From Seminavis robusta (lineage: Eukaryota > Bacillariophyta > Bacillariophyceae > Naviculales > Naviculaceae): a stretch of DNA of 64,000 nt. The stretch is from contig CAICTM010000024.1 in NCBI GenBank assembly GCA_903772945.1, positions 62,001 through 126,000 on the forward strand. Direction: 5' to 3'. The notes under the pieces were generated by a model. That model ran no database searches. It had not been told where the DNA came from and saw only the letters and a list, made by a program, of their open reading frames with translations. The position numbers and the translations under genes are program-made. Shown piece by piece: positions 1 through 11,285 of this stretch; within the stretch, counting starts at the first letter, position 1; every line of letters starts with the position of its first letter.

Positions 1-28
1 ATTCAAGAAGCTACAACGATCAATCATC

Positions 29-1195
29 ATGCTGGCCCAAGATCTTCCCAAATCGATGAAAGCCGCTCAAGGTAAAAACTATGGAGACATTGATGAGATG
101 CTGTCGGTCCAAGAAGGCGTTGCTGTACCGAAACTGGACGATGAATACAACCCCGTGGGGAAAATCCATCCCTTGATCAAGTACGCGACCAGGCAAGATC
201 GCAAGACACACATGATTATCAAGACGTTGGCAGTTGCCTTGGCTCCTGGTGATTGCCGTGTTCTGTCGGGAAAAACCAAGACGTTTCAAGGCCCACCTTC
301 CTTTCCGTACATTCCAGGCGGCGATGTGGCAGGAATTGTCGTCGAAACAGCTCCCGATGAAACTTATTTCCAAAAAGGAGATGTTGTGGCAGCCCGATTC
401 ACAGTGGCACCTCGAGACGCCATGGCGGAATATGCCCGGGTCAGTACTTCGGTTTGTGAAAAGGTGTCCGACACCAAGAAAATTTCTCCCGCGGCGGCTG
501 CCGCCTTGGCCAGCGCTTCACCGGCTGTCTGTGTCAGTGATCATATCCGACCTAATGAACGTGTTCTCATCTTGGGTGCTGGGGGTGGAGTGGGAAGTCA
601 TCTCTGCCAATTGGCCCGTTACAAGGGAGCTTCCTATGTTTGTGGTGTCTCACGGGACACGAAGCGCCTACTGGAAGCTCCTCTGAGTTGCGATGATGCC
701 ATTGACTACACCAAAGAAAACATTCTGGACTCTCCCACGTATCAAAAGGAACCCTTTGATACCATTATTGATTTGGCTGCCGGAGGCACCTGGCTCCACT
801 TGCTCGAAGGAGCTCGTCAGAACCGTCCCAGCATTGTCAAACCGGCCAGTCAGGGAGGACGCTATATTACGATTACCCCCGATGCTCCTACATTTGAAGG
901 ACGCTCTCTGTTTGCATTGTTGTGGATGTTCCTCTTCAAGCCCACAGGGCGGTGGCTGTGGAGTCGCTTGTTCAGCCGGAGAAAGATGCCCACCTTTACC
1001 AGTGCCATGGCCCTGCCGGACACCCGTGAGATCATGACTCGCACTCTCAAGTTGGCGGAGGAGGGCAAGCTCCAGGCCGTGATTGACGGGCCGTATCCTC
1101 TGACAACCGAAGGAGTTTGCAAGGCTTTTCGTACGTTGGAAAGTCGGCATCCCAAAGGCAAAGTGGTGGTTCAAGTTGCCGACTTGGAAGATTGA
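29..1195 (+). CDS. MDR-superfamily zinc-independent alcohol dehydrogenase / quinone oxidoreductase-like protein
   Basis: Predicted 388-residue medium-chain dehydrogenase/reductase, a family of NAD(P)H-dependent oxidoreductases acting on quinones, enones or aldehydes. The N-terminal GroES-like half carries the substrate-entry motif GGDVAGIVVE (residues 97-106). The Rossmann half has the nucleotide-binding GAGGGVGSH (183-191) followed by a Leu-Ala-Arg-Tyr helix, and the chain ends with the usual glycine-poor VVVQV strand. The cysteine/histidine set of zinc alcohol dehydrogenases is not visible, which favours the zinc-independent quinone reductase/RTN4IP1-like branch. An insertion near residues 300-325 (FALLWMFLFKPTGRWLW) is hydrophobic and could be membrane-associated. 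The frame stays open to the window edge upstream of the ATG at 29, so a longer N-terminus is possible. Substrate is unknown. Confidence 0.88.
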   Translation: MLAQDLPKSMKAAQGKNYGDIDEMLSVQEGVAVPKLDDEYNPVGKIHPLIKYATRQDRKTHMIIKTLAVALAPGDCRVLSGKTKTFQGPPSFPYIPGGDVAGIVVETAPDETYFQKGDVVAARFTVAPRDAMAEYARVSTSVCEKVSDTKKISPAAAAALASASPAVCVSDHIRPNERVLILGAGGGVGSHLCQLARYKGASYVCGVSRDTKRLLEAPLSCDDAIDYTKENILDSPTYQKEPFDTIIDLAAGGTWLHLLEGARQNRPSIVKPASQGGRYITITPDAPTFEGRSLFALLWMFLFKPTGRWLWSRLFSRRKMPTFTSAMALPDTREIMTRTLKLAEEGKLQAVIDGPYPLTTEGVCKAFRTLESRHPKGKVVVQVADLED

Positions 1196-2568
1196 GAAGA
1201 AGAAGGAGAAGAAGAAGCAGGCTAGCTAGGTACGGTAGCAGGGAGTGAGTGAGTTCAAGGCCTCGGAATCCGGGCTGTGCCTCTGAAAACCAATAGACTA
1301 CGGCAACTCCATAATTTAGATCTTTTTCGTAAGATTCTGGTTGTGAGGAATGCGAAGGGGTTGCTTTACTTCTGATGACGTTGTGGGGGCCATGTAAGTG
1401 TGATACAATGGAGGTTGCAATAGCAGCGAAATAAAATACTAGAGTAGTTGCGTAGTTGAATGTGTATAGTGAATCCCACGACCCATGGGATGGGAGGAAT
1501 GATTGATTCTTTGGTTTGTTTCTCGTTGATTGGTGGGTTGACGGGTTCTTCTATGGAGCAGAAATCAGGAAGCCTTCGGTTAACTCGTACATAACATGAA
1601 AGTAACAGAAGTGATATGGATACTTCGGTCAACTCATACCGTAATTACTAAATGTGTACTGGTAACTACCGCAGCAGAAGATTGAAATAGTACAGTGTAA
1701 GCTACCGTACAGCAGCCAAAAGGCAATAGAATGGTTGTGTGCTAGTGTGCTAGCTAGTGCTAGTGAATCCCATGACCCGATGAGGGTTTCGATGGGTGGT
1801 AGATGGCATTGGATTCTTTGATTTGGAGAAATCAGGAAGCCTTCGGTCAACTGGTACATAACGTGTAGGTATCAGAAGTGATATGCAGACTTCGGACAAC
1901 TCGTACATAAACATGCAGACTACTACATGTAGCCACAGAAGTGATATGCAGGTAGCTATCTACAGCAAAAAGTGATAGGTGGGCGGTTCGGATGGAAACA
2001 AGAATGCTTTCCACCTCAGATCCCAGATGATTTTTCTCCTTGGTCGTTGCGGAAGCCCTAATCAATCCATTGGGGGACCCAACTACCGTATGTAGTACCT
2101 ACCAAATGTACTAGTATCTTGGCGGGCGAACTTCACTTGGAAGTACTGGTCTAGCTAGTAGCCACCAGCGAACTGAAACAAAAGAAGCTGCAGCTAGATA
2201 GCCAGGCGAGGAAGATCCCACCGCCCCAGGCGCAAAATGCCGCCTCTGGGGGAGCGTATCTGCTCTAGATTCTGATTCGAGTTCTTGCTGCCTGAAAGCA
2301 GATCTTTAGTGCTGCCTCAATTTGATGAACTTTGTAGTGTTGTTACTACTAGTAGCTAAAGGTCCCCACTCCACAGACAAGTTGGTTATAAGAAAGAGAG
2401 CTTTGAAGGACTATCAAGATTGTTTAGTTAGTAAAAATTAATGTCATCTTTACGCATGATAGGTAGTATACATACTGTAGTGATCGCACAAGGTTGTTGT
2501 CTATGAATGAATGGTCTCCTGAGTGGTCTCCTGAGTGGTCTTGTTTGTTTGTTTGTTTGTTTGCTTGC
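1196..2568. other. intergenic region, no gene seen
   Basis: About 1.4 kb with many stops in all frames. It contains a diverged local duplication (separate entry) and scattered CTAGCTAG/TAGTACC words that recur across this genome. The first 50 bases after the oxidoreductase stop are AGA/AGG-rich. No RNA gene or promoter could be recognised. Confidence 0.6.
1466..1900. repeat. diverged local tandem duplication, period about 295 bp
   Basis: Two stretches share an ordered set of words: GTGAATCCCACGACCC at about 1470 and GTGAATCCCATGACCC at about 1763; GGATTCTTTGATTTG-type words; then AATCAGGAAGCCTTCGGT at about 1563 and 1829; then AACTCGTACATAAC. A third partial copy of the last block (ACTTCGGACAACTCGTACAT) follows near 1888. 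It looks like an old tandem duplication with substitutions and indels, with no coding potential. Confidence 0.6.
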
Positions 2569-3012
2569 TTAGAGCACAAAGGCAAGTTCTCGTACAATTG
2601 ATTCCGGTGATACCTGTCGCATTGCTGCTTGTACCCTGGCAGTGCTGCAGCTTTGTTGTTGTTGTCGTCTTCGTTGGATCATGATATTACGTTGTTGCAT
2701 GCGGCAAGACACACCAATGGAGCTGACGATGGATTGAAAGAACCCAACGAGAGGATCTTGCTTGGATCTTGCTTCCAGCTTCTCCAGACAACATTCCGAA
2801 CGAAAGCGGTGGTAGTCGGATGGATGGTAGAACATTTCTCGTACGGCAAAGGCGTCCAATCGTTCAATCACATAGACATCCACCGTCTCGTGAAAGCTGA
2901 CTCGCTTCTTGATGGGTACGGCGGAGGCTCCTGCTGCTTCAACGGCCTTGCCGTTGATAATGGCAGACACCGTGATGGGGGTAATGGATTCTCGAGGGAT
3001 AGCACGGCACAT
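2569..3012 (-). CDS. small conserved-looking hypothetical protein (147 aa)
   Basis: Single-exon 147-residue protein. The central part reads RVSFHETVDVYVIERLDAF (near residues 37-55), then a tyrosine/histidine-rich stretch (MFYHPSDYHRFR) and a charged cysteine-containing helix. The order 'valine-serine-phenylalanine ... tyrosine-histidine-proline-serine-aspartate-tyrosine' matches short uncharacterised diatom proteins as I recall them; no function is known. A Q/R-rich segment (RRRQQQQS) follows. The ATG at 3012 lies directly beside a long (CAA)n tract that would be its 5' leader. The protein is probably nuclear or cytosolic, as no signal peptide or membrane span is seen. Real coding is favoured by composition and by the uninterrupted frame, but the family is not identified. 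Confidence 0.55.
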   Translation of the reverse strand: MCRAIPRESITPITVSAIINGKAVEAAGASAVPIKKRVSFHETVDVYVIERLDAFAVREMFYHPSDYHRFRSECCLEKLEARSKQDPLVGFFQSIVSSIGVSCRMQQRNIMIQRRRQQQQSCSTARVQAAMRQVSPESIVRELAFVL

Positions 3013-3014
3013 GG

Positions 3015-3077
<63 letters not shown>
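3013..3077. repeat. (TTG)n / (CAA)n microsatellite
   Basis: About 21 perfect TTG units, reading as CAA on the minus strand immediately 5' of the ATG of the 147-aa gene. It would therefore be transcribed as a CAA-rich, unstructured leader. It also produces artificial polyasparagine and polycysteine reading frames that are not genes. Confidence 0.95.
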
Positions 3078-3078
<1 letters not shown>

Positions 3079-5084
3079 GTGATGCTTTTGATCGAGACAA
3101 AGATCGAAAAAAGTGAGACTCTTCCAAGTAAGTGGATCCTTTGCTTCGCAACTAGCTAGCTCGACGGGACGCTTGTTTGTGGTAGCTTCAAGTGATGGTG
3201 GCTCTACTGGTAACTGCCGGTAGGGTATGAGCTACTAATAGCTTCCTTCAGCAGAGAACTGGATGAGATAGGAATCGAATCTTCCGATACCCCAACAGAA
3301 TGAGAATGTTAGTTGAGGCTTCTCTGCTTCTGGTTTTACTAATTTAGATTGTGAGCTCCCCTTGGCATGCCGAATACTACCACTGTAATCAGCCATCAGC
3401 AAGCCTGTGGTTGAGAGGCTCCAACAAAACAAGAAGGAGAAGGACAGGCCACTGGGGCTAGTGGCTACCGGTATCGGTGGCGAAAACAAGATCGCAGAAG
3501 CTATCGCAGAAATAAAAGAACTACACTTTGTACCTGTGTAGAATAGAAGAACAAGCTTCTTCGGTACCATTACTGGCTATTTCTACAGCCCATTTCGAGA
3601 AGACATCTTGCTCGCCATTCTGGTTCCTCTGAAAAAGGCTCCGTCATCTTCTCTGACCAATGAAATTCGAGAAGCGAAGCTAATTCCAAAGAGAAAGGCC
3701 TACTTTTGAGTTCCACGACAGAAACAAGCAGACATTACTTCCCCTCTCCATGTCCTCTTTCCTTTTTCTGCGTCACAGAGAACTTTGGTCATGGTCATTT
3801 AAGTCATTCTAAAGAACAAGACATCGCACTGGCATTCCAGTGCTTCCAGTGACCGATCTTGTCTTCGTGCTGTTGTCACGCTTCACGCTCAAGCCCTCAA
3901 GAAGACTCGAAAGATACCGTACTCTTGGTTCTTCTACGGTGCTGTACGGTAGCACCGGTACGGCACCGCTAGTCTATGGCCCACCAGAGAATCATCAGCT
4001 GCGAAAGTACTGTAGCATCGTCATGGCCCGCACTCTTCGCCATTTGCCCCCGCAGGCAGTTGGCCCATTCCTTCATCTAAACCCAAAATTTCGATGTGTG
4101 AGACCTGCCTCTCACTGCTTTTCTCTACATTACTGCAGCCTGCAGCCTACTAGTATCCTACATTTTCTGTCCAGCTCCCAAACTGGGACAAACTCCAGGA
4201 AGCTAGTACTGCGGGACTTCCTCTGGTCCCATCTCCTGGGCTCACTCCCCAAGATGCCGCTTAAGTTGCCACTCGCTCTGATGGTTTAATTCCCCCCACC
4301 CTGCCCCCCACACCCAGACCAAGTCCAGCGCCTAGCTAGACCCGCCATCTCCAACACCACACCCGGGCCCACACCAGGCCCCACACCTGGACCTACACCT
4401 GGACCTACACCAACAAAACATAAACCTAGTTCATCTCATTTCCCCACTGCAGGCACCACATGAGCAAATGCAGGGCCTAGCTAGCTACATGTACACCAGG
4501 CCCCAAATCTGGACCACTTCCAGGATCAGCCATATCTCACCTCACTCCTGGTCCCAACTCCTGAACCCTGAACCCCAACAATTTATTTGTGCTGTGGCTT
4601 GCGGTTTGTGGGAGTCAGCGAGTCCAGTCCGGTTCGCAGTCAATGGTCTACCGGCTATTGGTACCGGTACTATTAGTATTCCTCGACGGTACTCGTAGAA
4701 TTACGTGGGTTCAAAGATCCTGAAGGCTGGCCAGACCACTCGCGGGAATCACACAAGACAGAAATTGAGATTCGCGGTTAGATTTTGTACGGATTCTACG
4801 CAGTGCTGCTTTGTGGTCCTCGCAATGGTACCTTGTGGTGGATCCGGTTCCGGTATCCGGTACCAACTCTATAGCTATTCTAGTAGATACACCGTATCAT
4901 AGCTGCCTTTGGAACCGGCACCCTCGTCATGTGAAGTCACAAGCGTTCCGGATCCGGAGCCTAGCCAGCCAGAGATACGTCCAACGACTGCACTGTCAAC
5001 CACCTAATAAAACAAAAGCAAGTGGTTGCAAACCGTACTCATAAAAGCAACACCCAAAACCTCCACAGGCAGCTACGTAATACA
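3078..5084. other. intergenic region, C-rich quasi-repeat tract inside
   Basis: About 2 kb. Open frames here have no domain-like sequence. Between about 4190 and 4585 the plus strand is C-rich and G-poor, built from imperfect 12-14 bp words of the form CACCTGGACCTA or CCAGGCCCC. The clearest direct repeat is CACCTGGACCTA twice at about 4385-4410. No gene is supported. Confidence 0.5.
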
Positions 5085-6284
5085 ATGATGACTCTAGACA
5101 AGGAAAACTCGAATGAATCCAATGAACGGCTCCTGCAGCTGGTGGGAATTGAAAACCCTGGTGTCAACGACGGTAGGCGGTTTTTCGATTGTTGGTGGTT
5201 TCGTGCTTCTCCCTGCAATCAATTGAGATGCTCAACGTACATTCGTTTCTCGTTTTTTGCTTCAGTGCCTATGGGCCGGGGTGGCTTTGTAAACTCCCAC
5301 CCAGGACACCGACAATACATGAGAATGGTGCGGGGTAGGAAGCTTGACTATGTATCATGCGAGAAATCTGAAAAGATCAAGGTATGTGGAAAGCCTTTCG
5401 ATGCACGGGCCTTTCAAGCATAATCTCAGGCATTTTTCATTCTGCTTTGTCTAGATCGCATGGAGTATCGTGAGGGACCTTCGTTCCTTGGACCCACCAG
5501 CGAGGTTTCTACGAAAGGACAGGGCGACAGGTCTTTGGTATGACGTTGGGGACAAGAAGTTCAGAGAAAAGGTTTCGCAAGCGCTGAGAGAGCACCAGCC
5601 ATTGCTAAAGGCTGTGATCGACCTCGAAGATCTGGGTTCAGACATTTGGGAGTCGAATGGGAGGGACACACAATTGGAACCAATCCTCGAGCAACGTCAA
5701 TCATTGACACCCCCGGCCACGTTACGACTGCCATGCGATTCGGAACAGCGTAGGATGGCATTTGCTTCTTCCAGGGTTGAACTGAGCTCGATGCTCCATG
5801 TCACTGACATGTCTGGTTGCGACGGCTTCCGAGACGAAGGCTCCCTCAACCTAAGCGATTTCACGGTAAGTGGGGGCCCGTTCTTTGCGGATTCCAACCT
5901 CCCACCGGACGACACGGTCAACGCCGGGGAGGGCTGGGACAAGTCGATGGGATCGAGATTGCCCAATCCGTTTCAGCGAGACTCAGCTGTTCAACATTCG
6001 AGACGACATCCAAATGAATTCGAAAGCTCGTTTGCTCTTCCTCGTCTTGGTAGCACGAAGAACGGTTCTCCTCTGCACTGCAACGAGACACATCATCAAC
6101 AAACCAAGCTGGGGTTTGTGGACGGATCTGGCCAAAACATGAGGAACCGAAGCGTTGTTCGGTGGAGGACGCACCCGGTTTGCAGGGCCCCGAAGCTGCT
6201 GAAACAGGGATGTTTTTGGGCTCTCTGGGCAGCAACTTTCTATTCGAGTCCAGCGACGAGCCTGAGATGATGATATTGGGCTGA
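5085..6284 (+). CDS. DUF6824-type domain protein, multi-exon
   Basis: Exons proposed: 5085-5172, 5266-5381, 5455-5865, 5977-6049, 6109-6284 (287 aa). The first two introns (GTAGGC..TTCAG; GTATGT..CTAG) join the conserved domain exactly: NDVPMGRGGFVNSHPGHRQY, then a Lys/Glu-rich helix, then IAWSIVRDLRSLDPPARFL and WYDVGDKKFREKVSQALRE (about residues 28-115). This matches the domain recalled as DUF6824, expanded in diatoms and of unknown function; many members look nuclear. The third intron (GTAAGT..TTTCAG, 111 nt) keeps frame either way. The fourth (GTAGCA..CCAAG, 59 nt) moves reading into a frame ending with an acidic ESSDEPEMMILG tail; without it the frame stops at 6270. The C-terminal exon structure is therefore less certain than the domain. 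The gene is convergent with the HSF gene downstream. Confidence 0.75.
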
Positions 6285-6571
6285 CAGTTTGCAACCTCAG
6301 CGTGAACTCGCAACTGAGCCAACCAGGCTCGATTTTGGTGAAGGGTACATACGGCCCCCGCTCGATCAGGAGCATGGGCTTTGCCTCGATAGTCGAGTTC
6401 TCTCTCCCTTTGCAAAGGACGATACTAATGATACAGTAGCTAATGTTTTGCACTGCAGAGGTTCAATAGTGCGTACTAGTACCGGTATGCTAGCTTACTC
6501 TGCCATTACCCTACCGAACCGGCGCCGGTTCGTCCCTTGCAGCAATTACTGGTACCCCCGTTACTCTATAG

Positions 6572-8251
6572 TCATCTCGGCGGCGGCATTTTCTGGGCGT
6601 CTTCGGGCTCCTTGGAAGAATCGCCCTCACTGTGTCTTCTACCTTGTCCCCGCAAAATCGCTTGAATTTGCGACTGCGTCTGCACCCTTTGGACAGCCGT
6701 CGCATACAGCTGATGATGTGTGGCAGGGTGTTGTGGTTGCGGTTGCGTTCCCTGGTTACGCAGGGATGGCACTTGAAGTGAAGAGGCGGGGATTTGGCCC
6801 AAGTCGGACTGGAATTGATACCGGGCCGTCGAAAGCTGAAGGCGCCTCATTGCCTCCTCCTCACGTTGCCTCGCAAGAAGCAGTTCTTGGAGTAGGATCT
6901 CGTCGCGTTGTTGGTTCTGACTTATCATCGATCTTTCGAGAGATTGCAAGTACCCAGGCATTCTGCCTGATTGTGACTGTTGCATCTGCTGCTGCAGCAA
7001 GAGTTGGTTCTGTAGTAACATATTATCTTGATGCCGTTGCTGTTGTTGTTGCTGCTGCATTTGCAGAGATAGGGCAGTGCCGGTCCCGGCCATCGAGGGC
7101 AGGCCTCTCCATCCAGATAAACCCGCAAGAGATGCAAGCCGTGCCTGTTGGTCTGGGGAGCCGGACAGCGGTGGTCGGTTCTGTTGTCTGAGTGCTGTGT
7201 CAAGGATGGAGTTCACTGGCAAGAAAGACGAAGCTTGCAAAGAAGAGATAGGCTGTTGAAACATCCCTGCACGATTCCTTACTGACAATGGTGATGACAG
7301 CGCATCCGCGAGTGTGCCGGGCGGAACTACGGCTTGGCGGTTCTGAGAGTCCTGCGCCGATGCCCCAGCTGTCACTGGCAGCATTCCTAGTCGCTGGGAT
7401 GGGCTTCCTGTGATATCGCTTGCCCTCAAATACCCGATTCCACCTGGTCCTGGCGGCCGTGAAACCGAAGCAAAGACCTGCTGATGGGAAGCGGCCACCT
7501 GCAGTTCATTGGACGGCGCAACGCCTTGATCTTGTGGTCTTGCCGCTGCAGCTGGCTTTTTGGCATCAGAGCTATCGGAGTCGTCACTGCTAGTCGAATC
7601 GCTTTCCGCCTCCTTGATCTTTTCCTCCGCCTTTTCCTTGTCCTTGTTAGCCTCTTCGTCGTCACCAGAGTCGTCGGCAACATCTATGATTGTGGAGGTG
7701 CTGATTTTCATCTCTCTCAAGAGATGTTGCTCGTTCTTCTTGAACTGAGGATGCTGAAATGCCAAAGCTTGTCTTGGCAATGCTCGATAGAAGTCTCTCC
7801 GAAACCCCCTTAGTAGAGCACATGACACAAAGATATCAAGTGTGAGCTCCTAGTTCATTCGTTTTCACTCCAATCTGCGTTGGTTCCTTGAGTTAGCTTA
7901 CCACCGATTCAGGCTTCGCACAAGAGAAGAGAGCTTGGTACCTCGGAAATGCACATCAAGGAGCTTAGCTTGCACCGTTTCAGAGTCGACGGTAAACCCA
8001 TTCTCATGGGGGCTCCACCAGAGGACATCGGGCTCTATTCCTTCATTGAGGCACTTCATGATCTTGTCTAAAAGCAGTGAGAACTTAGTTAGGCAACTCC
8101 TGGACTGTCTCTTGGCGGCGCGCAACACTCCACACATACCTGGCAGACGGTGGCGATTCCTACTCTTCAGAACTTCTTGATAAGGAATCCTTTCGGCTGA
8201 CTTGGCCTCCTCATCGGTTGCTTTTGCCGCAACGGGTGACTGCTGAACCAT
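6572..8251 (-). CDS. heat-shock-factor-type transcription factor
   Basis: Exons on the minus strand: 8251-8140, 8067-7902, 7808-6572, summing to 504 codons plus stop. Introns are 72 and 93 nt with GTATGT/GTAAGC donors and TTTTAG/CTAAG acceptors. Splicing assembles an HSF-type winged helix (about residues 20-120): PDKIMKCLNEG, then WWSPHENGFTVD, then the recognition-helix block FRGTKLSSLVRSLNRWGFRR split by the second intron, then ALAFQHPQFKKNEQHLLREM. The protein would bind promoter DNA as a nuclear regulator; diatoms have a large HSF family. The remainder is low complexity: an acidic Asp/Ser/Glu segment, then a Gln-rich region including a 7-Gln run, plausibly an activation domain. The HR-A/B coiled coil is not obvious, so trimerisation is uncertain. 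ATG at 8251 was chosen as the first Met in frame with the domain. Confidence 0.85.
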
Positions 8252-11160
8252 AGTACGACGACAAGAGCCAAAAACGCCATGGTGAGCATCATCCTCGATC
8301 GAAAGCAATGCAAAACCACCAAACCGTCTGACTGGCGGAGATTCGATTCATACCTTGCTTGCTTGCTGCCCCCGTATGCTTTGATTCTGTATCTCATCAC
8401 TATCAGGGCTATCTTGCCGTTGCCTCTTGGACGCTGATGGTGGGCAGGACGCAGGGGAGGAACCCAGCGACCAGAAAGGTGAGCCTAAACGCCACTCAAC
8501 TCAGTGCTCAGAAAACCCTTCTCTTGATTGGGGCGTCTCTTACCTTGATCCTCGGAGGACTTTGCCTCGCCTTGCTTCTTTGACCAGGGTAGTGGAGTGG
8601 TTCGTTTCATTTTGAAGTTTTATGCACTGAAGCAACCCAGAGGCCGCGAAGTCGAGAGCCCCTTGGGGCCCGGAATGTTAAAGAAACACTAAAAGGAAAC
8701 GATAGCAATGAGAGGACACAAAGTCACCCAAAACTACTACCGGTAGCACGGTGAAAAGGTTTGTAAACAGGTTTACGCCGTACAACCCAGGCAAACGGTG
8801 GGAAGTGGAAGTGCCCAAAGTACAAAGTGGCTATGTTTCTTGAAGCGAACTCCATCGATCAGAGCAACAAAAGTAATTGAAGCTTTTGCTTGGAACTGTC
8901 GTCCTTTGCCAGTTCGTCAAACTGTGGATGCAGCTGTGTGGATGCAGCCTTTTGCTTAGCTGATTATAACTTTTGACCATGCACCATGTACAACGTTACA
9001 ACGTTACAACTACCGTACTGCTGAGTACTAATAATAATCCAGACTCCGCAGTACTGTAGTCTGGAATCAAAGAAAGGAGCTAAATAAGCAATTAATTAAG
9101 CGCCATATCCATTATTGGCCACAGTTGCAGTTCTCTCCAGCACAGTCCTCTTCTGTATCACAAATCAGTAAAAGTGGTGTGCACTGTCCAGCTCTTTAGT
9201 TCAAGGTTGGTGGTTGGACAAGCTATCTTCACCAGCTCTTCACCCTAGAAGTTTAAAAACTTCAAGACTGAGCTCCCCACTGTCCCCAGTACAATCGTAC
9301 AATCATCTGACTTTTGAAGCTCTTTTAGAGGAGGCCAATTGCATTAGGCTTCTCCGACGTCAATAATGTACTAAATGCCAGCGGCAAATACAGACTTAAT
9401 CGAGTTGTAATCAGACCCCATCTTTAAGACCTGGATTCGCAAGCTGCCGAATCCCTTTAAGAGAAGTGCTTGCATGTTCTGTCAATATTCTTCTCTTCCA
9501 TGCTTAACAGCATCCTGATTTCCAGTACTCAATAAATACCCACTACTCGTACTCAGCTCTTCAGGAGTCGCCACTTACTCGTTACATTGGAGTATGTAAT
9601 TATTTGCATTCGTCAGGACCACCACTCACCACTTAAACCACCTCTCCAATGCAATTAACTTTCAACTTCAATCCATTCTCATCGATGAGTCATTGGGATT
9701 TATTACTTCAGATGCCGTGCCAGAACTGGACATCGTACAATCGTGGATAGTCAAACGATACGACAGAAAGTAGTAAATCTTGTTAAGACTCTTTTCTGGA
9801 CACCACGAGACTTGTAAATAGTTTAGTTATGGTTCTCGGTAAATCCGCGGATGTACGACTACGGAACTCACAAATGTCTGGAAGGCCTCATTCATACGTC
9901 GCACTCATACCGTGATATCAAACACCGTCTGACCGAAGAAAAGCAACAAGGAAACCTGATAGGAGCAGGGGATCACAAAGAAGATGGGTGGTTTCCACAA
10001 GAGACGGCATCTGCTTCCGTGGACAGCTGCTGCAGTACTTGCCTAATACCTACACAGTGTTGCCAACATGTACTGGACCCTGCTCAATATCGTAGTTTCT
10101 GCTATCTCCGATCTGCCACCAAAAAGGGATGCGTTGATGCTGCCTACATGTATGTAGTAGCTTAACTAGTACTAGTAGGCTGGCTACTCAGTCACGGTGG
10201 TTGCAGATCGCACGGTGTGCTCCGTCACGCATACTGTACGAGCACCGTACCAGTCAAGACTACCTGGCCTGATCGGAGATACAGTGTAGCATTTTTTCAA
10301 GAATAGCAATGGGAGGCGGCAACCAAACAAACTCCAGTTGCCGATGTTCTTGGGAAAGCTCCAAAGTGGACCGCCGTGGTGCCGGTACCGGTAGCTCGCT
10401 CTGACGATCATGGATCGCTTTGATGATCAACGCACCTCGGAAGTTTCGCCGGGTGTTATCGACTTCGGAAGCTCTTGGAGTTTATCTGCCTTCTGGTCAC
10501 TGCTGGTCTGGCTGGACAGTTTATGAGTTTATGAGAGCATGCGCGCTCGATGGAAGCAAAGCAAACAGCTGTTTTGCAGCAAGTGATGGCAGGCTCGCCC
10601 CCGGGCTAAGCTTGCTGGCAAAAACAGTTCCCTTTTTCCGAAAAGCTGATCTGTTTTGTCGCATGCGACATTTTAATGACAGAATAATTTTTACTGAAGG
10701 GACCCCTTTGCTTCCACCAATAAATCGTTGCGAATTTCACCAAACGGAACCCTGTTTGCTTCAAAATGGAACTTCACCAATCAGTCGTGCAACTGCTTTT
10801 TGGGTTCGCAGCACGCGTGGGATCTTCCGATGTCACACTTTCTATGTCACATCTCTTAAGTATACGTCACTTGAAGCGTTTTCAGTTTGCTTTGCTTCCA
10901 TCGAGCGCGCATGCTCTGACTACGAGGCAGAATTCTGCTACTAGAGTCTAGACCTTCAAAACGCTTCTTCTGAGTTTTGCGTCATGCGTGCTCGTACGGT
11001 AGTGGGTAGTGGGATGGTCTCACTTGGAGCGATGGTTTGCTTGGAAGGAAGCAATTGCGCTGATCTTAGTTTAGTAGGAACTTGCTAGAAGGGTCAGTTG
11101 AATTTGGTGCCATAATTTGGTTTCGGTGCAGTTCTCCTGTACCGTCCTCGCACCGCACTG
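8252..11160. other. intergenic region, no supported gene
   Basis: About 2.9 kb. Open frames at about 9851-10165 and 10420-10944 lack any recognisable domain, have scattered cysteines and give protein unlike the neighbouring genes. The first few hundred bases are the likely promoter of the HSF gene. No RNA gene or structured repeat was recognised. Confidence 0.5.
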
Positions 11161-11179
11161 CACCAAAATTAGGGGCACT

Positions 11180-11285
11180 TCAACTAGCGTAACTAGAGTA
11201 ACTGACGTAACTAGCGTAACTAGCGTAGGGTAACTGACGTAACTGGCGTGCAACTGATGTAACTGGCGTAGAACATTGGAGGACA
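11180..11285. repeat. short-period array of GTAACT words with TGACGTAAC motifs
   Basis: About 100 bp built from 8-12 bp units: ACTAGCGTA, GAGTA, ACTGACGTA, ACTAGCGTA, ACTGGCGTG and similar. TGACGTAAC occurs twice and related CTAGCGTAAC/CTGATGTAAC forms several times. TGACGTAA is the core of ATF/CREB-type bZIP sites, so the array could bind bZIP proteins, but it may be only a decayed minisatellite. Confidence 0.6.

Noticed and set aside
2629-3159. Plus-strand frame with a run of cysteines, and a minus frame with a run of asparagines
   Set aside because: Both are readings of the TTG/CAA microsatellite in other frames.
3235-3570. 111-codon minus-strand frame
   Set aside because: Ser/Phe-rich without motif; nothing around it supports a gene.
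3840-4289. 149-codon open frame
   Set aside because: No recognisable domain, skewed Leu/Ser/Pro content, in a C-rich quasi-repeat; no splice-supported extension.
6289-7191. 300-codon open frame on the plus strand
   Set aside because: Lies antisense to the HSF gene's Gln/Ser-rich exon; composition mirrors that exon and shows no domain.
10420-10944. 174-codon plus-strand frame
   Set aside because: No domain and low-quality protein composition; considered chance.
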